From Streptomyces flavotricini (GTDB taxonomy: Bacteria > Actinomycetota > Actinomycetes > Streptomycetales > Streptomycetaceae): 61,776 nucleotides of DNA. The notes beneath the pieces were generated by a model. The model did not search any database. It saw nothing but the letters and a program-made list of their open reading frames with translations, and was not told where the DNA came from. Each line of letters opens with the position of its first letter. Position 1 is the first letter of the stretch. Position numbers and translations under genes: made by a program. Below are positions 16,271 through 32,700 of this stretch, in pieces. The stretch lies in NCBI RefSeq assembly GCF_020639365.1, contig NZ_JAINUL010000001.1:2469643-2531418 (forward strand). Reading direction: 5' to 3'.

Positions 16271-17409
16271 CCACCGCACCGAGCGCGCCGCGCGCGCCCA
16301 GGACGTCCATCGCGCTGCCCGGGCCGCGCGCCCCCATGACCCCCAGGGCACTGGCCGCGTCCACCGCTCCCGTCACATCCATCCCTTCTGCCACATCCAT
16401 GACATCGACGGCACCGGCCGCACCGGCCGCACCGGCCGCCCGGGGCGTCCCGCTCGGCCGGGCCGACGTGGAGGCCGCGGCCGCCCGGATCGCGGGCCAC
16501 GTACGCAGGACCCCGCTGCTGGCGGGGCCGGCCGGGCCCGAACTCCCCCGCGCCGGCCGGCGACTGCTGCTGAAGGCCGAACACCTCCAGCACAGCGGGT
16601 CGTTCAAGCTGCGCGGGGCCGCCAACGCCGTCCTGGCGCTGGGCGCCCGCCGGATCGTGACCGGCTCCTCCGGGAACCACGGCATCGCGCTGGCCCGGCT
16701 GGCCGCGCCGCTCGGCGCCGAGGTGACCGTGGTGCTGGCCGGCGGGGCGCACCCCGCGAAGATCGCCGTGATCAAGGCGCTCGGCGGGCGTACGGTCCGG
16801 GTGCCGGGCGGGGTCGCCGAGCGCGACGCCCGGGCGCGGGAGCTGGCCGAGGAGACGGGCGCGGTGCTCATCCCCTCCTCCGACCACGAGCTGGTGGTCG
16901 CCGGGCAGGGCACGGTCGGCCTGGAGATCCTCGCCGAGGCGCCCGACGCCGAGACCGTGTACGTGCCGACCGGCGGGGGCGGGCTGCTCGCCGGGGTGTG
17001 CCTGGCCGCCTACGGGCACCCGGTGCGGGTGGTGGGCGTCGAGCCCGCCGGCACCCCCCGTTACGCCCGGTCCCTGGCCGCGGGGCACCCCGTACGGCTG
17101 GCGCCCGGCGACACCGTCGCCGACGGGTTGCGCGGGCAGCAGCCGGGGGCGGTGCCGTATCCGATCATCCGGGACCGGGTCGACGACCTGATCACCGTGT
17201 CCGACGCGCAGATCCTCGACGCGGCCGCGCTGTTGCGCCGGCGCGGGTTCGAGGCCGAGCCGTCCGGCGCGGTCGCGCTGGCCGGGGCGATCCGCGCGGG
17301 CCGCGGCACCGGCCTCGCCGTCGCCGTCATCTCGGGCGGCAACACCAAGACGGCGCTGATGACGGCCGCCGCGGCCGGGCCGCCTTCCCGTACCCACCGC
17401 ACCGCCTGA
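16267..17409 (+). CDS. PLP-dependent threonine/serine dehydratase-like enzyme (fold type II)
   Basis: 380 aa, ATG 16267 in an ATGA overlap with the adenylation gene. The catalytic domain starts near residue 60. The PLP lysine is Lys114 in SGSFKLRGA, followed by the substrate loop GSSGNHG and the phosphate-binding PTGGGGLLAG near 236, ending in SGGNTK. These match threonine/serine dehydratases of the IlvA/TdcB/SDH type that deaminate Thr to 2-oxobutyrate or Ser to pyruvate. The first ~58 residues are an odd Ala/Pro/Ser/Thr-rich tract (MTSTAPAAPAAPAA) and probably disordered. An internal ATG at 16399 could be the true start. Sitting between the A and carrier genes, it may make a precursor or process a carrier-bound residue; that role is inferred. 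Confidence 0.88.
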   Translation: MTTAPSAPRAPRTSIALPGPRAPMTPRALAASTAPVTSIPSATSMTSTAPAAPAAPAARGVPLGRADVEAAAARIAGHVRRTPLLAGPAGPELPRAGRRLLLKAEHLQHSGSFKLRGAANAVLALGARRIVTGSSGNHGIALARLAAPLGAEVTVVLAGGAHPAKIAVIKALGGRTVRVPGGVAERDARARELAEETGAVLIPSSDHELVVAGQGTVGLEILAEAPDAETVYVPTGGGGLLAGVCLAAYGHPVRVVGVEPAGTPRYARSLAAGHPVRLAPGDTVADGLRGQQPGAVPYPIIRDRVDDLITVSDAQILDAAALLRRRGFEAEPSGAVALAGAIRAGRGTGLAVAVISGGNTKTALMTAAAAGPPSRTHRTA

Positions 17410-17419
17410 ACCACCGAAC

Positions 17420-17456
17420 CACGAAGGCACGAAGGCACGAAGGCACGAAGGCACCG
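17420..17456. repeat. Short 8-bp tandem repeat between dehydratase and carrier genes
   Basis: ACGAAGGC is repeated four times head to tail, and two ACCGAGCC copies follow within 25 bp. It lies in the 131-bp untranslated spacer before the carrier gene, whose own ribosome-binding site GGAGGAGAA sits at 17530-17538. It may be slippage-generated. No regulatory role is evident. Confidence 0.7.
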
Positions 17457-17540
17457 GACCACCGAGCCACCGAGCCACCGGCACGACCCACCACCCACAC
17501 CGCGGACGCCATCCGTACGTCCGCTCCCGGAGGAGAACCC

Positions 17541-17822
17541 ATGACGATGACCGCGAACGAGACCGCCGCCCTGACCGCGCAGCTGACCGCCACCGCCCTG
17601 ACCGAGCTGGTCGTGTCCGTCTACCGCGAGACCCTCGGGGTCGCCGACCTCGACGAGCAGAGCGACTTCTACGAGTGGGGCGGCGACTCGCTGACCGCGT
17701 TCCGGATCACCGCACGGCTGGAGGAGGCGCTCGGGGCGGAGGTCCCGGTGGCCCTGGTCTTCGCCTACCCCTCGCCCGCGGACCTCGCCGACGTCGTCCA
17801 CTCCGACTTCGTCCAGGCATGA
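17541..17822 (+). CDS. Stand-alone peptidyl carrier protein
   Basis: 93 aa from ATG 17541 with CCCGGAGGAGAACCC upstream. It is one phosphopantetheine-attachment domain: helix 1 around LTELVVSVYRETLG, then YEWGGDSLTAF with the 4'-phosphopantetheine Ser at residue 50, and the helix 3 region VALVFAYPSPADLADVV. The GGDS form is typical of carrier domains. It has no thioesterase or condensation partner on the same chain, so it probably carries the residue activated by the stand-alone A domain and offers it to a LanB-like protein, the dehydratase or the first condensation domain of the NRPS. The second LanB-like gene begins 10 bp downstream. Confidence 0.93.
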   Translation: MTMTANETAALTAQLTATALTELVVSVYRETLGVADLDEQSDFYEWGGDSLTAFRITARLEEALGAEVPVALVFAYPSPADLADVVHSDFVQA

Positions 17823-17832
17823 GGGGCCGGTC

Positions 17833-20124
17833 ATGACGGACACCTACGTACCCGGCGGCCGCTGGCGGCTGTGGGACCAGTTCGCCCTGCGCGGAGCGGG
17901 CTTCCCGGCCGGGGGCGTGCTGCGGCTGGCCCCGGACGGGCTGGCCGCGGCCGCCGACAAGTTCGATCCCGAAGAGGGCCCGGCCGGCCTCGCCGGTGAG
18001 CGGTGGGGGGAGTTCACCGCCCTGTTCGCCGACGCCCAGGTGGAGGTGGCGCACGCGCTCCAGGACATCGCCCGGACGCCCGCCTTCCGGGAGGCGGTGG
18101 CCTGGCAGAACCGCCCGGTCCTCACCTCCGGGATCACGCCCTTCCTGAACTGGACGCCCACCGCGGCGGGCCGGACCAGCATGCCCCGCCAGCGCGAGGA
18201 GCTGGTGGCCCACTACTGGCAGCGGTTCTGCGTCAAGAACGACACCATCGGGTTCTTCGGGCCCGTGGGGTGGGGCCGCTGGGACCTCGCCACCGACGGG
18301 GTGCGGGTCGACCCCGGCACCGGCCTGATCGCCGGCTCTCAGGTGTACTTCGCCAGCTGGGCCATCGACGCCCTCGCCGCGCGGATCGACGGCGATCCGG
18401 CGGTACGGGAGTGGGTGGCGCCCCGGCGCGTGCCGTTCGTCCGCCAGTCCGGCACGGACGTGACGGTGCCGGGACGGCCGCGCCAGGCGCTCGGCGAGGA
18501 GGGGCGCGCGGTGCTCGCGCTGTGCGACGGCGTCCGCCCGGCGCGGGAGATCCGCGCCGCGCTGCCGGGCGTGGACGTGTCCGCCGTACTGGCCGACCTG
18601 GTCGCCCGCCGGTGGGTGGTGTGGAAGCTGGAGGTGCCCGCCGACGCCCGCCCCGAGCGGTACCTGCGGGCCTGGCTGGACCGGGTCGGGGACGCGGGGC
18701 TGCGCGAGCCCGGCCTGGCCGCCCTGGACGCCCTGGAGCGGGGCCGGGACCGGGTGGGCCGGGCGGACGGGCCCGAGGCCCTGGTGGCCGCGCTGACGGA
18801 GCTGGAGGGCGAGTTCGTCGCGCTGACCGAGACCGCCGCCGTACGCGAGAAGGCGGCCGGTACGGCGCCCTGCCGGGCGCTGGTGTACTCCGACTGCCGG
18901 CGGGCGGCGACCGCCACGCTCGGGCGGAGCGTGCACGAGGCGCTCGCCCCGCTGGACCCGCTGCTGACCAGCGCCGGCTGGCTCACCGCGCGGCTCGCCG
19001 ACGCCGTGATGGCCCGGGCGCGGGAGGTGTACCGGCGGCTGGCCGGGCAGGGTCCGGTCGACCTGGCCGCGTTCTGGTTCGCCTGCATGCCGATCCTGCA
19101 CGGCGCCGCCCGCACGGAATCCGCCGAGCTCCAGCAGGAGTTCCGCAGGCGCTGGGACGGCATCCTGTCGCCGCCGCCGGGCACCCGCCGGGTCAGGCTG
19201 CCGCTGGAGGCCGTCGCGGGGCCCGTCGCCGAGCAGTTCGGCGGCCCGGGCGGGGGCTGGACCACCGCGCGGTACCTCAGCCCCGACATCATGATCGCTG
19301 CGTCCGGGGAACAGGCCGTGGCCCGGGGCGACTTCGAGCTGGTCCTCGGTGAACTGCACGTCGCCGCCAACACCTTGGGCTCCTCGCTGTTCGTCAACCA
19401 GCACCCGGACGCCGAGGAGCTGCTCGGGCTCACCGGCCGGGACCACCCCGGTCCCCGGCTGCTGCCGCTGCTGCCCAAGGAGCACCGCTCCCGGCTCTCC
19501 GCGCGGACCCGGCAGGTCCTGGTCCGCCCCGAGGACCACTACGTCGCCCTCGTCGACTTCACCGCCGATCCGGCCCGCCCCCGTACGGTGCTCAGCGCCG
19601 ACGTGGCGGTGACCGAACGCGCGGACGGCGAGCTGGCGGTGGTGCTGCCGGACGGCTCCGAGTTCCCCGCGGTGGACGTGTTCTCTCACGTGCTGACCAC
19701 CCTGGCGATGGACCTGTTCCAGATCCTGCCGGACGGGACGGACCACTCCCCCCGGGTCACCGTTGACCGGCTGGTGGTGGCCCGGGAGACCTGGCGGCTG
19801 CCGCCGTCGGACATGGACTTCGCCGAGGAGAAGGACGAGGCGCGCCGCTTCGTACGGGCCCGGCAGTGGCGGGAGCGGCGCGAGCTGCCGCGGTTCGTGT
19901 TCGTCGTGCTGCCGACCGAGACCCGGCCGTTCTACGTGGACTTCGACAGCCCGGTGTACGTCAACATCCTCGCCAAGGCGGTCCGCAGGATGACCCGCAA
20001 GGAGCCGGAGGGCCGGGCGGTGTTCACGGAGATGCTGCCGAGCCCCGAACAGGCCTGGCTGACCGACGACCAGGGCGAGGCGTACACCTCCGAGCTGCGG
20101 TTCGTGGCGGTGGACGAGGGCTGA
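17833..20124 (+). CDS. LanB-like lantibiotic dehydratase N-domain protein, copy 2
   Basis: 763 aa from ATG 17833, 10 bp after the carrier stop with GAGGGG as ribosome-binding site. It is collinear with copy 1 throughout: WRLWDQFALRGAGFP at the start, the same CVKNDTIGFFGPVGWGRW block near residue 133, and LPRFVFVVLPTETRPFYVDF near 690, ending ELRFVAVDEG. It also lacks an elimination domain. An 80-bp stretch is identical in DNA to copy 1, which points to duplication with later local gene conversion. The paralogues otherwise differ over most of their length, so they may have distinct partners or form a heterodimer. Possible activities are tRNA-dependent glutamylation of a Ser/Thr hydroxyl, or aminoacyl-tRNA-dependent ligation as in PEARLs. 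Confidence 0.85.
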   Translation: MTDTYVPGGRWRLWDQFALRGAGFPAGGVLRLAPDGLAAAADKFDPEEGPAGLAGERWGEFTALFADAQVEVAHALQDIARTPAFREAVAWQNRPVLTSGITPFLNWTPTAAGRTSMPRQREELVAHYWQRFCVKNDTIGFFGPVGWGRWDLATDGVRVDPGTGLIAGSQVYFASWAIDALAARIDGDPAVREWVAPRRVPFVRQSGTDVTVPGRPRQALGEEGRAVLALCDGVRPAREIRAALPGVDVSAVLADLVARRWVVWKLEVPADARPERYLRAWLDRVGDAGLREPGLAALDALERGRDRVGRADGPEALVAALTELEGEFVALTETAAVREKAAGTAPCRALVYSDCRRAATATLGRSVHEALAPLDPLLTSAGWLTARLADAVMARAREVYRRLAGQGPVDLAAFWFACMPILHGAARTESAELQQEFRRRWDGILSPPPGTRRVRLPLEAVAGPVAEQFGGPGGGWTTARYLSPDIMIAASGEQAVARGDFELVLGELHVAANTLGSSLFVNQHPDAEELLGLTGRDHPGPRLLPLLPKEHRSRLSARTRQVLVRPEDHYVALVDFTADPARPRTVLSADVAVTERADGELAVVLPDGSEFPAVDVFSHVLTTLAMDLFQILPDGTDHSPRVTVDRLVVARETWRLPPSDMDFAEEKDEARRFVRARQWRERRELPRFVFVVLPTETRPFYVDFDSPVYVNILAKAVRRMTRKEPEGRAVFTEMLPSPEQAWLTDDQGEAYTSELRFVAVDEG
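18208..18287 (+). repeat. 80-bp perfect repeat shared with LanB-like copy 1 (second copy)
   Basis: Partner of the repeat at 12786-12865. Differences reappear directly outside on both sides, for example CTCGCC against CTGGCC just downstream. Confidence 0.9.
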
Positions 20125-20290
20125 CCGCGGCGGCGTGCCCAGCGGCACGGTCACATACGGAGCGACGCGTACCGGCGGCGCGCACGGCGGAACGACGAGC
20201 CGTGCGGGGCCGCCGTTGCGCGTTCTACCCCCCGGCGGCTGCGCACGCGGCTGCGTCTTCTTCCCTACTGACGGATCTCCGCGGACAGCA

Positions 20291-20306
20291 GTGTTGTGGA
20301 AAACAC
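20291..20306. promoter_or_regulatory. Small inverted repeat upstream of the first NRPS gene
   Basis: GTGTT and AACAC form a 5-bp inverted repeat with a 6-bp spacer. It lies just before the ribosome-binding site GGAGG (20312-20316) of the NRPS gene and inside a 198-bp spacer. The spacer otherwise shows nothing I can name. It could be an operator, but it is short enough to occur by chance. Confidence 0.25.
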
Positions 20307-20322
20307 CGCTTGGAGGCCCACA

Positions 20323-26676
<6,354 letters not shown>

Positions 26677-26728
26677 CCGCCGCCGCGCTCCGAACCTCGA
26701 TCCCAGCCTTGATTGGACGGCACTTGCG

Positions 26729-29700
26729 ATGACCACTGCACAGGTCGAACCCTCCACCACTTCCTCCACGGCGCCCGGCGGTCTCTCCCCGGCGGCCCGC
26801 AGGCTCCTCGAAATGCGCCTGCGCGGCAAGGCCACCGCCGCGCCCGCCGGGATCCCCCGCCTCGACCCGCGCCCCGCGCAGGCCCCCCTGTCGGCAGCCC
26901 AGCAGCGCCTGTACTTCCTCGACCAGCTCGACCCCGGCGGCGTCGAGTACCTGATGCCCGCCGCCTGGCGGTTCGCCGGTCCGCTGGACACCGCCGCGCT
27001 GGGCGCGGCGATCGGGGACCTCGTCGCCCGCCACGAGCAGCTGCGGGTGGTGTTCTCCCACGAGGACGGCGTGCCCGCCCAGCGCGTGCTCCCCGCCGCC
27101 GAGGCGGCCGGCCTCGACGTGGTCGACCTGCCCCCGGCGGTCCGCGAAGGCGGCCCCGAGGCGATCGCCGCGGCCGTACGGGAGGTGGCGCTGCGCCCCT
27201 TCGACCTGGCCGCCGCGCCCCCGTTCCGGGCCACGCTGCTGCGGATGGCCGACGAGGACCACGTACTCGTCCTCGCCATGCACCACATCGTCTCGGACGG
27301 CTGGTCGCTGGACATCCTGACCGCCGACCTGGACGCCTGCTACCGCGCCAGGGCCCTGGGCCGGGCTCCGCAACGCACCGAGCCTCCGATCGACTACACC
27401 GACTACGCGCACTGGCAGCGCGGGGCCGACGAGAGCACCGACCTCGACTACTGGCGTTCGGCGCTGGCCGGCCTGACCCCGCTCGAACTGCCCACCGACC
27501 ACCCGCGTCCCGCAGTCCGCAGCTCCGCCGGCGCCGTGCACACCGTGGAGCTCCCCGCGGCGCTGACGGCGGCCCTGGCCGAGCTCGGCCGCCGGGCCGA
27601 CACCACCTCGTACATGACGCTGATGGCGGCCTTCCAGGCGGCGCTCGCCTTCCACACCGGCCAGGACGACATCGCGATCGGCACCGTCGTCGCCAACCGG
27701 GAGCGCCCGGAGATCGAGCAGCTCGTCGGGTTCTTCGTGAACACCCTGGTGATCCGCACCGATCTGTCGGGCGACCCGACCTCCGCGCAGCTCCTGGCCC
27801 GGACCCGGGAGAGCGTGCTGGGCGCCCTGTCCCACCAGAGCCTGCCGTTCGAGCGGGTCGTCGACGAGCTGAGCCCCGAGCGGGACCTGTCGCGCAACCC
27901 CCTGTTCCAGGTGCTGTTCTCGCACTCCGCCGGGGCGCGGCAGGGTGGCGCGTACACCCTCGGCGGGGCGAGGGGCACGGTCTTCCCCATCGACCTGACC
28001 ACCGCGAAGTTCGACCTGACCCTGGACGTCAGCGAGGACGCGGACCGCCTGCGGCTCCAGTTCGTCTACCGCCCCGACCTGTTCGACGCGGCTTCGGTGG
28101 CGCGGCTGGCCGAGCACACCGTCGCGGTGCTGAGGGCCTTCGCCGAGGCCCCGGACGTGCCGCTCGGCATGGCCGACCTGCTCACCGCGGGCGAGCGGGC
28201 CGCGCTCCTGGGCCCCGAAGGACCGGCGAACCGCGTGCCGGCCGGCGCCGCGCCCGAGCCGGCGCCGCGGCTCGCGATGGAGCGCCTGGCCGAGCGGATC
28301 CGGCTGGCCCCCGCCGCCGTGGCCGTCTCCGGGGGCGGGCGCAGCCTGACGTACGCCGAACTCGACGCGGCTTCGCTGGCCCTGGCCCGGCGGCTGCGGG
28401 CGGCGGGCATCGGCGCGGAGTCCCTGGTCGGCGTGTGCCTGGGCCGCTCCGTCGACCTGGCCGTCGCGCTGCTCGGCGTCTGGCGGGCGGGCGCGGCGTA
28501 CCTGCCGCTGGACCCGGCCCACCCGCGGGCCCGGCGGGAGTTCACGGTCGAGGACGCCGGGGTGCGGTGGGTGGTCGCCGACGCCGTCGGCCACGCCGCG
28601 GTGGAGGGGCTGCCGGTGGGCGTGATCCCGCTGAACGACCCCGACGACGACCCCGCCGACGACACCTCCGACGACACCGAGGACCTGCACTGCGCCGCGC
28701 TGCCCGGAGCACAGGCACTCGCGTACGTCATCTACACCTCGGGATCCACCGGGCAGCCCAAGGGCGTCGAGATCACCCACGGCAACCTGGCCTGGCTGCT
28801 CGGTGCCGCCGACCATCACTTCGACTTCGGCGCCGACGACGTGTGGACGCTCCTGCACTCCCCCGCCTTCGACTTCTCCGTGTGGGAGCTGTGGGCCCCG
28901 CTGACCTCCGGCGGCCGGGTGGTGGTGCTGACCGAGGACGAGGTCCGCGACCCCGCCGCCGTCCACGCCGTGCTGCGCGACGAGCGCGTCACGGTGCTCA
29001 ACCAGACCCCGGCCGCCTTCAAGGGGCTGCGGGCCCATCTGGCGCAACAGGGCGCGGAGTTCGGCGCGCTCGCGCTGCGCACGGTGATCTTCGGCGGGGA
29101 CGCCTTCGACGCCCGCGACTACCGCGACTGGTTCGCGGTGCCCGAGGACGGGCGGCCCGCGCTGGTGAACATGTACGGGATCACCGAGACCACCGTGCAC
29201 GTCACGTACCGGCTGATCACCGAGGAGGACACGGTCTCCCCCGTGTACTCGCCGATCGGCCGGCCCCTGGCCGGGCAGCACGGATACGTCCTGGACCGGG
29301 CCGGCCGCCTGGTGCCGCACGGCACCGTGGGCGAGCTGTACGTGTCCGGCGGCGGCGTGGCCCGCGGCTACCGCAACCGGCCGGAGCTGTCCGCCGAGCG
29401 CTTCCCCCTCGACCCCTTCGGTCCGGCCGGGACCCGCATGTACCGCACCGGCGACCTCGTACGGGTGCTGCCCGACGGCCAGTTGGCGTACGCGGGCCGG
29501 GCCGACCACCAGGTGAAGATCCGCGGCTTCCGCATCGAGCCCGGCGAGATCGAGACGGCGCTGCGCGCCCTGCCCGGCGTGCGGGACGCCGCGGTGGTGG
29601 CCCGGCCCGACGCGCACGGCGGCGCCCGGCTCGTGGCCCACGTGGTGCTGACCGAGGGCCGGCCGCTGGACGCGCCGGACCTGCGCGACCGGCTGCGGCT

Positions 29701-32700
29701 GACGCTGCCCGAGTACATGGTGCCCGCGCTGTTCGTCCGGCACCCGAAGCTGCCGATCACCGCCAACGGCAAGGTGGACCGCAAGTCCCTGGTGGCGGTG
29801 GCCGTAGAGGGGGCCGCCGCCCCCGCCGGGCACGTCCCGCCGGCCGGTCCGGCCGAGGAGGCGCTCGCCCGCATCTGGTCGGACGTACTGGGCGCCGAGC
29901 GGATCAGCCGTACGGCGAACTTCTTCGACCTCGGCGGCGACTCGATGCTGGCCCTGCGCGTGATCGGGCAGGCCCGCAACGCCGGCCTGGGCCTGAGCGT
30001 CCCCGACCTGTTCCGGGCCCGCACCCTGGGCGACCTGGCCGCGCTGGCGACGCAGGCGCCCGCAGGCACCGGCCCCGCCCCCGTGGAGCCCTTCTCCCAG
30101 CTGGACGCCGCCGACGCGGCCCGGCTGCCGCAGGGCCTCGACGACGCGTACCCGCTGACCATGCTCCAGGCCGGCATGCTGCACGAGATGCTCGCCGACC
30201 CGAGCCGCGGCGCCTACCACAACGTCACCGACCTCAAGATCACCGTGCCGGAGGGCTTCGACCTCGCCGCCTTCCGGACGGCGGTGGACACCGTCGTACG
30301 CGGCCACAGCATCCTGCGCTCCTCCATCGACCTGGTCTCCTTCTCCGAGCCGCTCCAGCTGGTGCACGCCACCGCCGCGCTCCCGGTGGGCTACAGCGAC
30401 CTGCGCGGTCTGCCGCACGCGGAGCAGTGGGCCTCCGTACAGGGCTACGTGGACGCGGAGTTCGCCCGCCGCTTCGACCTGGCGGCCCCGCCCCTGGTCC
30501 GCATCCACCTGCACCACCTCACCGACCAGGAGCTGCGGCTCACGCTCACCGACTGCCACGTGGTGCTCGACGGCTGGAGCCTGACCTCCCTCATCGCCGA
30601 CCTGCTGGACCTGCACCGGCAGGCCGTGGCCCAGGGCCGGACCCCGCAGCTGCCGCCGGCGCCCCCGTACGCCGAGTACGTCGCGCTGGAGCGGGCCGCG
30701 CTCGTCGACGAGGAGGGGCTGGAGTACTGGCGCTCGGCGCTGGGCGAACTGAGCCCGATCCGGTTCACCCGGCGCGGTACGGAGGCCTCCGACGGCGGGC
30801 AGTTCGTGCACGAGGCGCGCCGCTCGTACGCCTCCCTCGCCGAGCCGATCGGCCGCCTGGCGCGGCTGGCCGGGGTGCCGCGCCGTACCGTCCTGCTCTG
30901 CGCGTTCCACCACACCATGAGCCTGTTCGCCGAGCGCGACGGCTCCGCCGAGGGGCATTCGGTCGGCCTGGTCACCAACGGCCGGCCCGAGGTGCCCGGC
31001 GCCGACCGGATGCGCGGGCTGTTCCTCAACACCGTGCCGTTCGGCGTCCGGCGGCCCCGCGGCAGCTGGCTGGAGTACCTGCGGGCGGCGTTCGCCGCCG
31101 AGCAGGAGATGCTCCCCCACCGCAGGGTGCCGCTGGCCCGCCTCGCGCAGCTGCGGCCGGGCGAGCCGAGCCTGGCGGACACCCTCTTCAACTACGTCAA
31201 CTTCCACCGGCTGTCCGGGGACAGCTGGGACGACTCGCTGGAGATCGCCCGCACCGCGTTCCCGCTGATGCTCAACGCGAGCGTGGAGTCCTTCACCCTC
31301 GACGTCGACCCGGACTACCTGGCCCCGGCCACCGCCGAGCAGCTCGCCGACCTGATGTGCGGGGTGCTGAAGACGATGACCTCGGGGCCCGAGGCCCCGG
31401 TCACGGCGCCGGCACTGGCCGGCGAGGCGCGGATGCGCGCGCTGGAGGAGTGGGGCCGCGGCCCCGAGCTGGTGAACACCCCGCTGATGTTCCACGAGTG
31501 CGTGGCGGAGCACGCGGTCCGCACGCCCGGCGCGGTCGCCGTCCGGCAGGGCGGGCAGGAGGTCACGTACGCCGAACTGGACGCCTCGGTGCACCGGTTG
31601 GCGGACCGGCTGCGGGCGCTCGGAGTCGGCCCGGAGGTCCCGGTCGGCATCTGCCTCGACCGGGGTCCGGAGATGGTCCGGGCCGTGCTCGGTGTGCTCC
31701 GCGCGGGCGGCGCGTTCCTGCCGCTGGAGTCGCAGCACCCGGCCGACCGGCTGAAGTTCATCGTCGAGGACAGCGGCATGCCGGTGCTGATCACCCAGTC
31801 CTCGCTGGTGGGGACGGTGCCGTTCGACGGCCCGACCCTGGTCGTGGACGACCCCGCGACCTGGGCGGAGCCGGTCGGGGACCCGGCCCCGGCGCCCGCC
31901 GTCACCGCGGACAACGCCGCCTACGTCCTCTACACCTCCGGCTCCACGGGCACGCCCAAGGGCGTCACCATCGCGCACCGCAGCCTGACCAACATGCTGG
32001 AGGGGCAGCGCGACCTGTTCCCGGTGACCCCCGCCGACCGGGTGCTCCAGTTCGCCTCCCTCAGCTTCGACGTCTCGATCATGGACCTGACCTGGGCCCT
32101 GGCGAACGGCGCGCAGCTGTGCACACCGCCCAGGGAGGCGCTGCGGGCGGGCTCCGACCTCGCCGACACCCTGCTGGAGTACGGGATCACCGTCGCGATG
32201 CTGGCTCCGAGCGCCCTGGCGGCCCTCGGCGAGGACCGCTTCCCCGCGATCCGGATGCTCCAGGTCGCCGGCGAGGCCTGCCCGGCCGAACTGGCCCAGA
32301 AGTGGGCGCGCGGACGGCGGTTCTACAACGTCTACGGCCTCACCGAGACGGCCGTGTGGTCCGTCTCCACCCTCCTCAAGCCGGACTGCAAGCGGCCCCC
32401 GATCGGCTGGCCGATGCGCAACACCCAGGTCTACGTCCTCGACGAGGACCTCCAGCCCGTCCCCGTCGGAGTGCAGGGCGAGGTCTACCTGGGCGGGCGC
32501 GCCATCGGCCGGGGCTATGTGAACCGCCCCGACCTCACCGCCGCCGCGTTCGTCCCCGACCCGTACGGCGCCCCCGGCGGCCGGCTGTGCCGCACCGGCG
32601 ACATCGGCGTCCAGCTGCCCGACGGCGCGGTGGAGGTGCTCGGCCGCCGCGACAGCCAGGTGAAGCTGCGCGGATTCCGCATCGAGCTCGGGGAGATCGA

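Noticed and set aside
17410..17540. The 8-bp tandem repeats as a possible CRISPR or attachment site
   Set aside because: Units are 8 bp with no spacers, and no cas, integrase or duplicated flank is present.
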